Assembly: GCA_046589965.1 (NCBI GenBank)
Contig: JBKJVF010000108.1
Location: forward strand, 1 to 8,729
Origin: JAJNPS01 sp046589965
GTDB lineage: Bacteria; Pseudomonadota; Alphaproteobacteria; Rhodobacterales; Rhodobacteraceae
Direction of reading: 5' to 3'
DNA: 8,729 bases
The first letter of the stretch is position 1, and each line of letters opens with the position of its first letter. Positions 1 to 6,064 of the stretch are shown piece by piece. The notes beneath the pieces were generated by a model, which saw only the letters and a program-made list of their open reading frames with translations, was not told the origin of the DNA and searched no databases. The translations under genes were made by a program, and so were the position numbers.

Positions 1-498
1 CGCGCAGCCAATTCCGCCATCGACAAGGTCACGCCGCAGTTTGACGAGGTCGTGGCGTTGCTGGCGGCCTATGGTGCGACCGACCTTCTGTGCTATCGCG
101 GCGCGGAACCTTCTTTGCGCAAACGTCAGGATGCGGCCTGGGACCCATTGCTGGACTGGTCCGCCAGCGCGCTTGGCGCATCCCTGATCGTGACCACCGG
201 CGTCATTCCTGTGGACCAGCCCGAAAGCAGCCTGGATCGCCTGACCGCATGCCTGCAAACGATGACCCCGTTTCAGATCGTGGCCGCCCATGACCTGATC
301 GCAATCACCGGATCATTGATCCTCGCCCTTGCCGTCACGGACCGCTTTGTCGATCCGGAGGCCGCTTGGCTCGCTGCCCGGATCGATGAAAAGTGGCAAT
401 CGGAACTCTGGGGCGTGGACGAAGAGGCAGCCCATGCCGAGACGCGTCGCCACGCGGATTTTCTGCAGGCGGAGCGATTCTTTCGATTGTGTGGGTAA
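1..498 (+). CDS. ATP12 family F1-ATPase assembly chaperone, 3' part (5' end outside window)
   Basis: The reading frame is open from the first base of the window to the TAA at 496-498, giving 165 residues with no start inside; the N-terminal part of the protein (roughly a third, by comparison with the usual ATP12 size) lies upstream. The match is by recalled family pattern: TPQFDEVVALLAAYGATDLL followed by CYR, then WDPLLDW, a VTTGV...QPE segment, HDLIAITGSLILALAV, and an acidic DEKWQSELWGVDEEA stretch near the C-terminus. In mitochondria Atp12 binds the F1 alpha subunit during ATP synthase assembly; a similar cytoplasmic role is inferred for the bacterial homologues. It is soluble, with no signal or membrane segment in the visible part. 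It runs in the same direction as aapJ but is separated from it by 233 bases with its own leader signals, so it is probably not part of the transporter operon. Confidence 0.85.
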   Translation, partial: RAANSAIDKVTPQFDEVVALLAAYGATDLLCYRGAEPSLRKRQDAAWDPLLDWSASALGASLIVTTGVIPVDQPESSLDRLTACLQTMTPFQIVAAHDLIAITGSLILALAVTDRFVDPEAAWLAARIDEKWQSELWGVDEEAAHAETRRHADFLQAERFFRLCG

Positions 499-570
499 CA
501 ATCCGTCCCATGGCTGCACAGCAACAAGGCAGCTTTGCCCGGATATTGGGCTAATTGACTGATTTGCAGG

Positions 571-592
571 CATGTTTTCGGTATACTTCGGT
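571..592 (+). promoter_or_regulatory. Possible promoter region of the aap operon (-10-like TATACT with TTCGGT direct repeats)
   Basis: TATACT at 582-587 matches five of six positions of the sigma-70 -10 consensus. It lies inside two direct copies of TTCGGT starting at 577 and 587, exactly ten bases apart, so on the same face of the helix. The nearest good -35-like hexamer, TTGACT at 555-560, is 21 bases away, which is too long for an ordinary promoter. Either the -35 is weak and an activator assists, or this is not the start site. The position, about 145 bases upstream of the aapJ start, would leave a long leader containing the hairpins listed separately. Confidence 0.3.
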
Positions 593-607
593 TTCGCTTG
601 ACGTTTC

Positions 608-617
608 AAAGCGCTTT
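608..617. promoter_or_regulatory. AAAGCGCTTT palindrome upstream of aapJ, possible operator
   Basis: A perfect 10-bp palindrome, AAAGCGCTTT, lies just downstream of TTGACG (598-603). An overlapping but differently centred dyad, GTTTC (603-607) with GAAAC (622-626), surrounds it. Such a site in the leader of a nutrient transporter could be bound by a regulator. No known binding-site consensus is recognised, and short palindromes occur by chance. Confidence 0.25.
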
Positions 618-638
618 CGCGGAAACTGGCCGACACTG

Positions 639-654
639 GGAGAAGCATTTCTCC
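639..654 (+). promoter_or_regulatory. Leader hairpin of aapJ
   Basis: GGAGAA (639-644) and TTCTCC (649-654) form a perfect 6-bp stem around the tetraloop GCAT. A second, bulged hairpin follows at 696-711: CCG and CCC, with one T bulge, pair with GGG and CGG around AAA. Both precede the ribosome-binding site at 718-726. Neither is followed by a T-run, so they do not look like intrinsic terminators. They may stabilise the message or shape the leader; no known riboswitch is recognised. Confidence 0.3.
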
Positions 655-731
655 AACAGTTTTCGCATCTGCCGCAACGCAGGGCTCAAAAAACGCCGTC
701 CCAAAGGGCGGTCACTCAGGAAGAGGTAAGA

Positions 732-1766
732 ATGAACAAATCCGTAATCCTTGGCACATTGGCGGCGACTTTGCTGACCGTCGGTGCCGCACAGGCTCAG
801 GCGACGCTTGAGGCCGTCAAGGCGCGTGGCGAACTGCTTTGCGGCTCAAGCACCGGCCTGACCGGCTTCGGCGCGCCGGACGCCAATGGGGAGTGGAGCG
901 GGCTCGACGTTTCGGTCTGTCGCGCCATCGCTGCGGCAGTTCTGGGAGATCCGACAAAGGTGAAGTTCGTGCCGCTGACCGGCGAAACTCGCTTTACCGC
1001 CCTTGCATCGGGCGAGGTCGATCTTTTGTCGCGCAACTCCACCTGGAGCTTCTCTCGCGATACCGAGCTGGCCTTTGATTTCGTGGCGGTCTCCTATTAT
1101 GACGGCCAGGGCTTCATGGTCAAAAAGGACCTTGGCGTTGCCTCGGCCAAGGAACTCGACGGCGCGACGATCTGCATCCAGACCGGGACCACGACCGAAT
1201 TGAACCTGGCGGACTTCGCCAAGACCAACAACGTCAATTACACCCCCGTCAACGTGGCCGACGACAACGAAGCCGCACGCCAGTACCTGGCCGGGGCCTG
1301 TGACGCCTACACCACCGACGCCTCCGGCCTCGCTGCGGCACGCGCTTCGTTTACCGATCCGGAAAACCACATCATCCTTCCGGAAATCGTCTCCAAGGAG
1401 CCGCTCGGCCCGGTCGTTCGCCATGGCGACAACAACTGGGGCGACATCGTGCGTTGGTCCTATTTCGCGCTGCTGATCGCCGAAGAGAAAGGCATCAACA
1501 AAGCGAACCTGGCCGAAATTGAAGCCGCCGCAACAGCCGATGCGAACTATGACCCCGAAGTGCGCCGCTTGCTTGGCCTCGATGGGGAAATGGGCGTCAA
1601 GATCGGCCTTGGCAACGATTTCGCCAAGAACGCCATCATGGCGGGCGGCAACTACGGCGAAATCTTCGAAGCAAACGTCGGCACCTCCACGCCGATCGGC
1701 CTGGCGCGCGGTCTGAACGCGCTCTGGACCCAGGGCGGCCTGCAATACGCTGCACCCTTCCGGTAA
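732..1766 (+). CDS. aapJ: General L-amino-acid ABC transporter, periplasmic substrate-binding protein (AapJ/BztA)
   Basis: The 344-residue product captures amino acids in the periplasm and delivers them to the AapQM permeases; in Rhizobium (Aap) and Rhodobacter capsulatus (Bzt) the substrates include glutamate, glutamine, aspartate and asparagine. Residues 1-22 are a signal peptide: K3, a hydrophobic core, and AQA before a probable cut at 22/23. Family-typical segments are GLDVSVCRAIAAAVLGD (57-73), RFTALASGEVDLLSRNSTWS (87-106), SYYDGQGFMVKK (121-132), IQTGTTTELNLADF (149-162), YTTDASGL (193-200), SKEPLGPVVR (221-230) and ARGLNALWTQGGLQYAPP-like ending (325-344). Four cysteines (37, 63, 148, 190) could form disulfides. 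The frame extends upstream to 555, but 732 is chosen because AGGAAGAGG (718-726) precedes it and it gives a clean signal peptide. It is the first gene of the operon; a strong hairpin follows the stop. Confidence 0.95.
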   Translation: MNKSVILGTLAATLLTVGAAQAQATLEAVKARGELLCGSSTGLTGFGAPDANGEWSGLDVSVCRAIAAAVLGDPTKVKFVPLTGETRFTALASGEVDLLSRNSTWSFSRDTELAFDFVAVSYYDGQGFMVKKDLGVASAKELDGATICIQTGTTTELNLADFAKTNNVNYTPVNVADDNEAARQYLAGACDAYTTDASGLAAARASFTDPENHIILPEIVSKEPLGPVVRHGDNNWGDIVRWSYFALLIAEEKGINKANLAEIEAAATADANYDPEVRRLLGLDGEMGVKIGLGNDFAKNAIMAGGNYGEIFEANVGTSTPIGLARGLNALWTQGGLQYAAPFR

Positions 1767-1777
1767 TCTGAAAAGTC

Positions 1778-1803
1778 GGGCGCGTCGGGAAACCGGCGCG
1801 CCC
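1778..1803 (+). promoter_or_regulatory. Intercistronic aapJ-aapQ mRNA hairpin
   Basis: The left arm GGGCGCGTCGG (1778-1788) pairs with the right arm CCGGCGCGCCC (1793-1803) over 11 bp, with a single G-T wobble, around the GNRA-type loop GAAA. It begins 11 bases after the aapJ stop. No T-run follows, so it is probably not a full terminator. Hairpins behind binding-protein genes in ABC operons commonly protect the upstream message from 3' exonucleases, or cause partial termination, giving excess binding protein. That role is inferred here. A weaker hairpin, CGGCT (1847-1851) with AGCCG (1856-1860) around TGAA, lies further down the same gap. Confidence 0.65.
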
Positions 1804-1900
1804 AACGCCTGCCTGCGGCCCGCGACCGGGATGGACCCTGTGTCCCCGGCTTGAAAGCCGCATTACATGGCGCAGGTATTTCTTTGGGGGAAAATCCGAC

Positions 1901-3181
1901 ATGGCCATGGCCACCGACTTGCCGAAAGGCGGCTTTCGACTTTCGATGCTCGTCTACGATACGCGGTTTCGCTCACTGACCATCCAGGTCATCGTGATGA
2001 TCCTGTTCGGGCTGGTGCTCGCCTGGCTCCTGAACAATGTGGCCGAGAACCTGGCCGCCAAGGGTCGCCCGTTCAACTACGGCTTTCTGGCTAGCCCGTC
2101 AGGCTACGATATCGCCCAGACGCTGATCCCCTATGACAGCAACATGAGCCATTTCCGCGCCCTGCTGGTGGGGCTTTTGAACACGCTGGTCGTGGCCATC
2201 GCCGGCTGCATCCTCGCGACCTTCATCGGCGTCTTCGTCGGTGTGCTGCGCCTGTCCAAAAACTGGCTCGTTGCGCGCCTGATGACCGTCTATGTGGAGA
2301 TTTTCCGTAACATCCCGGTGCTGTTGTGGATCCTCGTGATCTTCGTGCCACTGACCGAACTGACGCCCTCGCCCAATGCGTTCAAGCTGACCCCCGCGAT
2401 GGAGGAATCCGGCGCCTTGCCGGCTGCGACGATGGCGATTTTCGACTCGGTGGCCTTCACCAACCGCGGGACATACGTGCCCTCGCCGATTTTCGAGCGT
2501 CCCTTTGGCAGCGTCGCCCTGGGCGCGATGTCGATCAACCTGACCTTTCTTGCCGCCGTCGTTGCGATACTGCTCGGCTACCTTGCAGACCGCACGATCC
2601 GCCGCCGCGCCTCTGCCGTGCAAGAGGCGACAGGGATCCGCCCGGTGACCTGGTGGGCGCGCCTGCTTGCCCTTTTCGGCCCGATCTTCGTGGTGCTGGT
2701 GGCTGCGGGGTTCCATCTGGATTTCCCCCAGCCACCGACGCGCTTCAATTTCGAAGGCGGGTTCCTGCTGCCGCACCCGTTCACCGCGCTGACCATCGCG
2801 CTGGCGCTCTACACCGGGGCCTTCATCGCGGAAATCGTGCGCTCGGGCATCCTCGCCATCTCGCGCGGGCAGTCCGAAGCGGCCTTTGCCTTGGGTCTGC
2901 GTCCCAACCGCACGATGAACCTGGTCATCCTGCCGCAGGCGCTGCGGGTCATCGTGCCGCCGCTGATCAGCCAATATCTGAACCTCACCAAGAACTCCTC
3001 GCTCGGCATCGCGGTCAGCTACATGGACCTGCGCGGCACGCTAGGTGGCGTCACTCTGAACCAGACCGGGCGCGAACTGGAATGTATGCTTCTGATGATG
3101 GGCATCTACCTGACGATCAGCCTCACGATCTCGGCCGTGATGAACATCTACAACCGCTCTGTGCAACTGAAGGAGCGTTGA
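1901..3181 (+). CDS. aapQ: General L-amino-acid ABC transporter, permease subunit 1 (AapQ/BztB)
   Basis: This 426-residue inner-membrane permease pairs with AapM to form the channel. Hydrophobic segments are visible near residues 27-45, 89-116, 127-150, 213-229, 255-272, 293-317 and 397-417. The EAA loop that contacts the ATPase is at 326-345: EAA at 326-328, G332, and ILP at 343-345. The length of just over 400 residues is typical of Aap/Bzt permeases and much larger than ordinary polar amino-acid permeases. The extra length includes a non-conserved stretch around 151-212 between membrane segments. The start at 1901 follows GGGGGAAAA (1886-1894). An ATG at 1867 is in another frame. It follows aapJ after 134 bases containing a strong hairpin, and its stop is one base before aapM. 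Confidence 0.94.
   Translation: MAMATDLPKGGFRLSMLVYDTRFRSLTIQVIVMILFGLVLAWLLNNVAENLAAKGRPFNYGFLASPSGYDIAQTLIPYDSNMSHFRALLVGLLNTLVVAIAGCILATFIGVFVGVLRLSKNWLVARLMTVYVEIFRNIPVLLWILVIFVPLTELTPSPNAFKLTPAMEESGALPAATMAIFDSVAFTNRGTYVPSPIFERPFGSVALGAMSINLTFLAAVVAILLGYLADRTIRRRASAVQEATGIRPVTWWARLLALFGPIFVVLVAAGFHLDFPQPPTRFNFEGGFLLPHPFTALTIALALYTGAFIAEIVRSGILAISRGQSEAAFALGLRPNRTMNLVILPQALRVIVPPLISQYLNLTKNSSLGIAVSYMDLRGTLGGVTLNQTGRELECMLLMMGIYLTISLTISAVMNIYNRSVQLKER
3170..3175 (+). promoter_or_regulatory. Ribosome-binding site of aapM inside the end of aapQ
   Basis: AAGGAG lies within the last codons of aapQ, seven bases before the aapM ATG at 3183. It fixes the aapM start and shows that the two permease genes are translated from one message with close spacing. 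Confidence 0.7.
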
Positions 3182-3182
3182 G

Positions 3183-4481
3183 ATGGAAAACTTTGCCCGC
3201 ACAGAAATGCTGCCCGCCCAACTGCCGCCCTCCAATGAGCGCGGCGTGGTCCGTTGGCTCCGTGAAAACCTGTTTGCCGGACCGTTCAACACGATCCTGA
3301 CCCTGCTGGGACTGCTGATCGTCTATTACATTATCCGCGGCATCGGCCCTTGGCTGATGAACTCCGTCTGGAATGCCAACTCGATCCAGGAATGTCGCGC
3401 CATCATCACCCAGAACGCCGGAGAGGGCGCGTCCGGTGCCTGCTGGGCGCTGATCCGGGCGCGGTGGAACCAATTTCTCTTTGGCCTTTATCCGCAGTCG
3501 CTTTATTGGCGCCCGGTGCTGGCGCTGGTCCTTCTGTGCGTCGCAGCGGCACCGGTCCTGTTCCTGAAACTGCCGCGAAAGCTCTTGTGGTTTACGATGC
3601 TCTACCCGGTCGTCGCCTTTTTCCTGCTTTGGGGCGGGTCGGTCTGGACACCTCTCGCCGCGGTCACAGGGCTGGTTATCGCCTTTCTTGTGGTACGCTT
3701 TGCCTCAGGGACGGTCGGCGCGCCGGTTGCGGCGGGCATCGGCCTTGTCGCGGCGGCGTTCTGGTGGGCCTATGCCGATGCTCCGGTGGTGGAGGCTCTG
3801 TCCAACACCCTGCCGCTGTCCCTGCAATCGGTTGATTCAGACGAATTCGGCGGATTCCTTCTCGCCTTCGTCATCGGCGTCACTGCGATTTCGTTTTCCC
3901 TGCCGCTCGGCATCCTGCTGGCACTCGGCCGGCAATCGGATCTGTTCATCATCAAGATCATCTGCGTCGGCTTCATCGAATTCATCCGTGGTGTGCCCTT
4001 GATCACACTACTCTTCACCGCCTCGCTGCTCCTGGGCTACTTTCTGCCGCCGGGGACGAACTTCGACATCATTCTGCGAGTCATCATCCTCGTCACCTTC
4101 TTCGCCGCCGCCTACCTGGCTGAGGTCATCCGCGGCGGCCTTGCCGCCCTGCCCCGGGGCCAGTACGAGGCGGCCGATGCGCTCGGCCTCGACTACTGGC
4201 AGGCACAGCGGCTGATCATCCTGCCGCAGGCGCTGAAGATCTCGATCCCGTCCATCGTCTCCACTTTTATCGGGCTCTTCAAGGACACCACGCTCGTCTC
4301 GTTTGTGGGCCTCTTGGACCCCTTGCGCGGCATCACGAACGCCGTGCGCGCCGACATCAACTGGAAGGGCGTCTACTGGGAGCCTTACATCTTTGTCGGT
4401 GCCATCTTCTTTGTCATCTGCTTTGGGATGTCGCGCTATTCGATGTATCTCGAAAACAAACTCAAAACCGACCACCGGTAA
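3183..4481 (+). CDS. aapM: General L-amino-acid ABC transporter, permease subunit 2 (AapM/BztC)
   Basis: This 432-residue inner-membrane permease is the partner of AapQ. The N-terminal half has extra hydrophobic segments (about 36-52, 109-128, 136-152, 156-172, 178-198). The C-terminal half carries the conserved polar amino-acid permease core (about 222-246, 255-287, 296-315, 402-420). The EAA loop is at 329-349: EAADALG starts at 329 and ILPQ ends at 349. A cysteine pair (C71, C87) lies in the polar region between the first two segments, probably periplasmic. The long N-terminal extension is characteristic of the Aap/Bzt family. The start follows AAGGAG with one base between the aapQ stop and the ATG; aapP begins nine bases after the stop. 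Confidence 0.94.
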   Translation: MENFARTEMLPAQLPPSNERGVVRWLRENLFAGPFNTILTLLGLLIVYYIIRGIGPWLMNSVWNANSIQECRAIITQNAGEGASGACWALIRARWNQFLFGLYPQSLYWRPVLALVLLCVAAAPVLFLKLPRKLLWFTMLYPVVAFFLLWGGSVWTPLAAVTGLVIAFLVVRFASGTVGAPVAAGIGLVAAAFWWAYADAPVVEALSNTLPLSLQSVDSDEFGGFLLAFVIGVTAISFSLPLGILLALGRQSDLFIIKIICVGFIEFIRGVPLITLLFTASLLLGYFLPPGTNFDIILRVIILVTFFAAAYLAEVIRGGLAALPRGQYEAADALGLDYWQAQRLIILPQALKISIPSIVSTFIGLFKDTTLVSFVGLLDPLRGITNAVRADINWKGVYWEPYIFVGAIFFVICFGMSRYSMYLENKLKTDHR

Positions 4482-4490
4482 GGATCAGAC

Positions 4491-5258
4491 ATGGCTCAGG
4501 CCCAACAGATGCAGGTTTCCGACGAGGTCGCCGTTGAAATCGCCGCCATGAACAAATGGTACGGCACCTTTCACGTGCTGCGCGACATCAACATGGTGGT
4601 GAACAAGGGCGAACGCATCGTCATCTGCGGCCCTTCAGGTTCGGGAAAGTCCACCCTGATCCGCTGCATCAACCGGTTGGAAGAACACCAGTCCGGACGT
4701 ATCGTGGTCGACGGGACCGAACTGACATCGGACCTGAAAAACATCGACAAGGTCCGGTCCGAGGTCGGGATGGTGTTTCAGCACTTCAACCTCTTTCCCC
4801 ATCTGACCATCCTCGAAAACCTCACCCTCGCGCCGATCTGGGTCCGCAAGACCCCCAAGCGCGAGGCCGAAGAGGTCGCGATGCATTTCCTGAACAAGGT
4901 GAAGATCCCCGAACAGGCCAAAAAGTACCCCGGTCAGTTGTCCGGCGGCCAGCAACAGCGCGTCGCCATCGCGCGGTCGCTGTGCATGAAACCCCGCATC
5001 ATGTTGTTTGACGAACCGACCTCCGCCCTTGACCCTGAGATGATCAAGGAGGTGCTGGATACGATGATTGAACTCGCACAAGAGGGCATGACCATGCTCT
5101 GTGTGACGCACGAGATGGGCTTTGCCCAGGCCGTCGCAAACCGCGTGATCTTCATGGATCAGGGCCAGATCGTGGAACAGAACGAGCCGAAAGAGTTCTT
5201 CAACAATCCCAAAAGCGAGCGGACGAAACTCTTCCTGTCGCAGATTCTGGGCCACTGA
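4491..5258 (+). CDS. aapP: General L-amino-acid ABC transporter, ATP-binding protein (AapP/BztD)
   Basis: This 255-residue cytoplasmic ATPase drives amino-acid uptake by AapQM. All the ABC motifs are intact: Walker A GPSGSGKST (47-55), Q-loop glutamine 97 in VFQHFNLFPH, signature LSGGQQQ (150-156), Walker B IMLFDEP (170-176) with catalytic E175, D-loop SALD (178-181) and switch H207 in VTHEMG. Length and motifs match the polar amino-acid ATPase family (GlnQ/AapP). AAGGA overlapping the aapM stop (4481-4485) serves as ribosome-binding site. It is the last recognised transporter gene of the operon. An unrecognised membrane-protein frame follows after 12 bases. Confidence 0.96.
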   Translation: MAQAQQMQVSDEVAVEIAAMNKWYGTFHVLRDINMVVNKGERIVICGPSGSGKSTLIRCINRLEEHQSGRIVVDGTELTSDLKNIDKVRSEVGMVFQHFNLFPHLTILENLTLAPIWVRKTPKREAEEVAMHFLNKVKIPEQAKKYPGQLSGGQQQRVAIARSLCMKPRIMLFDEPTSALDPEMIKEVLDTMIELAQEGMTMLCVTHEMGFAQAVANRVIFMDQGQIVEQNEPKEFFNNPKSERTKLFLSQILGH

Positions 5259-5270
5259 CCGCCATAATAA

Positions 5271-5672
5271 ATGCCCGGGCCACTTCGCACCATCGGCGGA
5301 TTGGCCTTGGCTTTGTTTGTGGTCGCCTATTACGCCATCGGCATGGTGTTCATTTTGGGAGAGCCTTCTCCCAGTGGCTACAATTGGTCTTTCGCGGTAT
5401 TCGGCATGTTCGGAATATGCGCCCCGCTGATCCTCTTGGGCCTCCATCTTGCTTTCTTTGGCCCCGGCAGGTCCATTAGGGCAAGAAAGCTGATGGTTGC
5501 GGCTCTGGTCTGCACGCAGACGGTCGGACTGATTGGAATGGCGCCGTGGCTGTTCGAAGATGCTGCGCGCCCCACTGCCGCCAACGTTATCTTTTCCAGT
5601 CTGTTGTCGGCCTGCCTGTTCGGCTGGCCTATGGTTGTATCCCTGATGCACGCGCTGATGAAGGGCGACTGA
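5271..5672 (+). CDS. Small four-helix membrane protein of unknown function
   Basis: I do not recognise this 133-residue product. Four hydrophobic segments are visible (about 8-28, 42-63, 73-94 and 103-127), joined by short polar loops including GPGRSIRARK (64-73), whose positive charges would favour a cytoplasmic position. There are no cysteine motifs or obvious catalytic residues. A TAA stop directly precedes the ATG, so 5271 is the earliest possible start; no Shine-Dalgarno sequence is visible, and the true start could be a later ATG (for example residue 25). It begins 12 bases after aapP on the same strand, so it is probably transcribed with the transporter, but membership of the transporter is not shown. 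A real gene is likely but not certain. Confidence 0.6.
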   Translation: MPGPLRTIGGLALALFVVAYYAIGMVFILGEPSPSGYNWSFAVFGMFGICAPLILLGLHLAFFGPGRSIRARKLMVAALVCTQTVGLIGMAPWLFEDAARPTAANVIFSSLLSACLFGWPMVVSLMHALMKGD

Positions 5673-5709
5673 CGTGCCATCGCGCCCGCACTAGAAAGTG
5701 TGCGTGACC

Positions 5710-5731
5710 GGCAAGGCCTCAGCCTTTTGCC
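5710..5731 (+). terminator. Weak hairpin with T-run downstream of the aap block
   Basis: AAGGC (5713-5717) pairs with GCCTT (5722-5726) around the loop CTCA, and the right arm runs into TTTT (5725-5728). Outer GGC (5710-5712) can pair with GCC (5729-5731) across a two-base bulge. On the plus strand this is a modest intrinsic terminator candidate for the transporter block. It overlaps the 3' end of the convergent small gene. Confidence 0.35.
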
Positions 5732-5880
5732 TTCGCCTCCGTCGCCGCCTTCATCCGTGCCAGCAACTCTTCCTTGCTCGGACGCGCGCCTTTGACAGGC
5801 TTTGCATCCCCCTTCGCACCTTCCTTGTTGTGCGGCTCGTGCTTGCCAAGTTTGGGGTTGCCCGATTTTCCGTAATCCAT
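5719..5880 (-). CDS. Small basic conserved hypothetical protein (53 residues)
   Basis: The minus strand from ATG (5880-5878) to TGA (5721-5719) encodes 53 residues: MDYGKSGNPKLGKHEPHNKE at the start, then GAKGDAKPVKGARPSKEELL, then an alanine/lysine-rich tail. It has 11 lysines and 2 arginines against 7 acidic residues, no cysteine and no hydrophobic segment, so it should be a small, basic, soluble and probably largely unfolded protein with a short helix at the end (about 35-53). The MDYGK...KEELLARMK pattern resembles a short uncharacterised alphaproteobacterial protein I recall, which supports a real gene. AAAGGCG lies about eight bases upstream of the ATG. It is convergent with the membrane-protein gene, and 184 bases separate it from the phosphatase gene upstream on its own strand. 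Confidence 0.7.
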   Translation of the reverse strand: MDYGKSGNPKLGKHEPHNKEGAKGDAKPVKGARPSKEELLARMKAATEAKAKG

Positions 5881-5984
5881 GGTGATCGCCTTTGTCTCGT
5901 ATCGCGTTTACATGCAGATGCCCCAATCCCCGGCACAGCGCAAGCGCTGGCCAGAATCGGATCGCCTCGGACTTGCGTGGTCAA

Positions 5985-6016
5985 ACCTTACCGGCTCGTT
6001 AACAAGAGCCTGTCAA
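5985..6016 (-). promoter_or_regulatory. Possible promoter of the small basic protein, with a dyad in a 20-base spacer
   Basis: On the minus strand a perfect -35 hexamer TTGACA (6016-6011) is followed after 20 bases by TAAGGT (5990-5985), a weak -10. The spacer begins with the inverted repeat GGCTC (6010-6006) and GAGCC (5997-5993). Twenty bases is too long for unaided sigma-70 use. MerR-family activators act on promoters with 19-20 base spacers that contain a dyad, so this layout may be regulated that way. No MerR gene is in the window and the -10 is poor. Confidence 0.3.
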
Positions 6017-6043
6017 GTATTTGAAATCATTGACGCCCGAAAG

Positions 6044-6062
6044 ATGTCCCACCATGGGACAT
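6044..6062 (-). terminator. Probable terminator hairpin after the phosphatase gene
   Basis: ATGTCCCA (6044-6051) and TGGGACAT (6055-6062) form a perfect 8-bp stem with a three-base loop. On the minus strand it starts two bases after the TGA of the histidine-phosphatase gene and is followed by CTTTC rather than a real T-run. The position suggests transcript termination or 3'-end protection for the argB operon. Confidence 0.5.
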
Positions 6063-6064
6063 GC

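Noticed and set aside
485..503. GATTGT/ACAATC inverted repeat over the ATP12 stop codon as a terminator
   Set aside because: It is A-T rich with a seven-base loop and is not followed by a T-run; too weak to support termination.
537..551. GCCC/GGGC stem as terminator after the ATP12 gene
   Set aside because: Only four base pairs with a seven-base loop and no T-run.
554..568. Sigma-54 (-24/-12) promoter upstream of aapJ
   Set aside because: TTGCA is present, but there is no GG at the required distance upstream, so the -24 element is missing.
555..731. 59-codon N-terminal extension of aapJ
   Set aside because: The extension would bury the signal peptide, lacks family similarity, and starts at an internal TTG; the ribosome-binding site and signal peptide support ATG 732.
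846..1805. 319-codon open frame on the minus strand opposite aapJ
   Set aside because: It is the antisense shadow of a high-GC gene with intact family motifs on the plus strand; the translation is low in complexity and has no recognisable domain.
2099..2974. 291-codon minus-strand frame opposite aapQ
   Set aside because: The translation is rich in R, G, H, D and Q with no membrane or catalytic pattern, typical of a codon-mirror artefact over a permease gene.
2326..3300. 324-codon plus-strand frame overlapping aapQ and the start of aapM
   Set aside because: It is an out-of-frame overlap with a conserved permease, arginine/proline-rich, without domain signals.
4635..5651. 338-codon minus-strand frame opposite aapP and the small membrane protein
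   Set aside because: It lies opposite a complete ABC ATPase, has no recognisable motif, and has histidine/glutamine-rich shadow composition.
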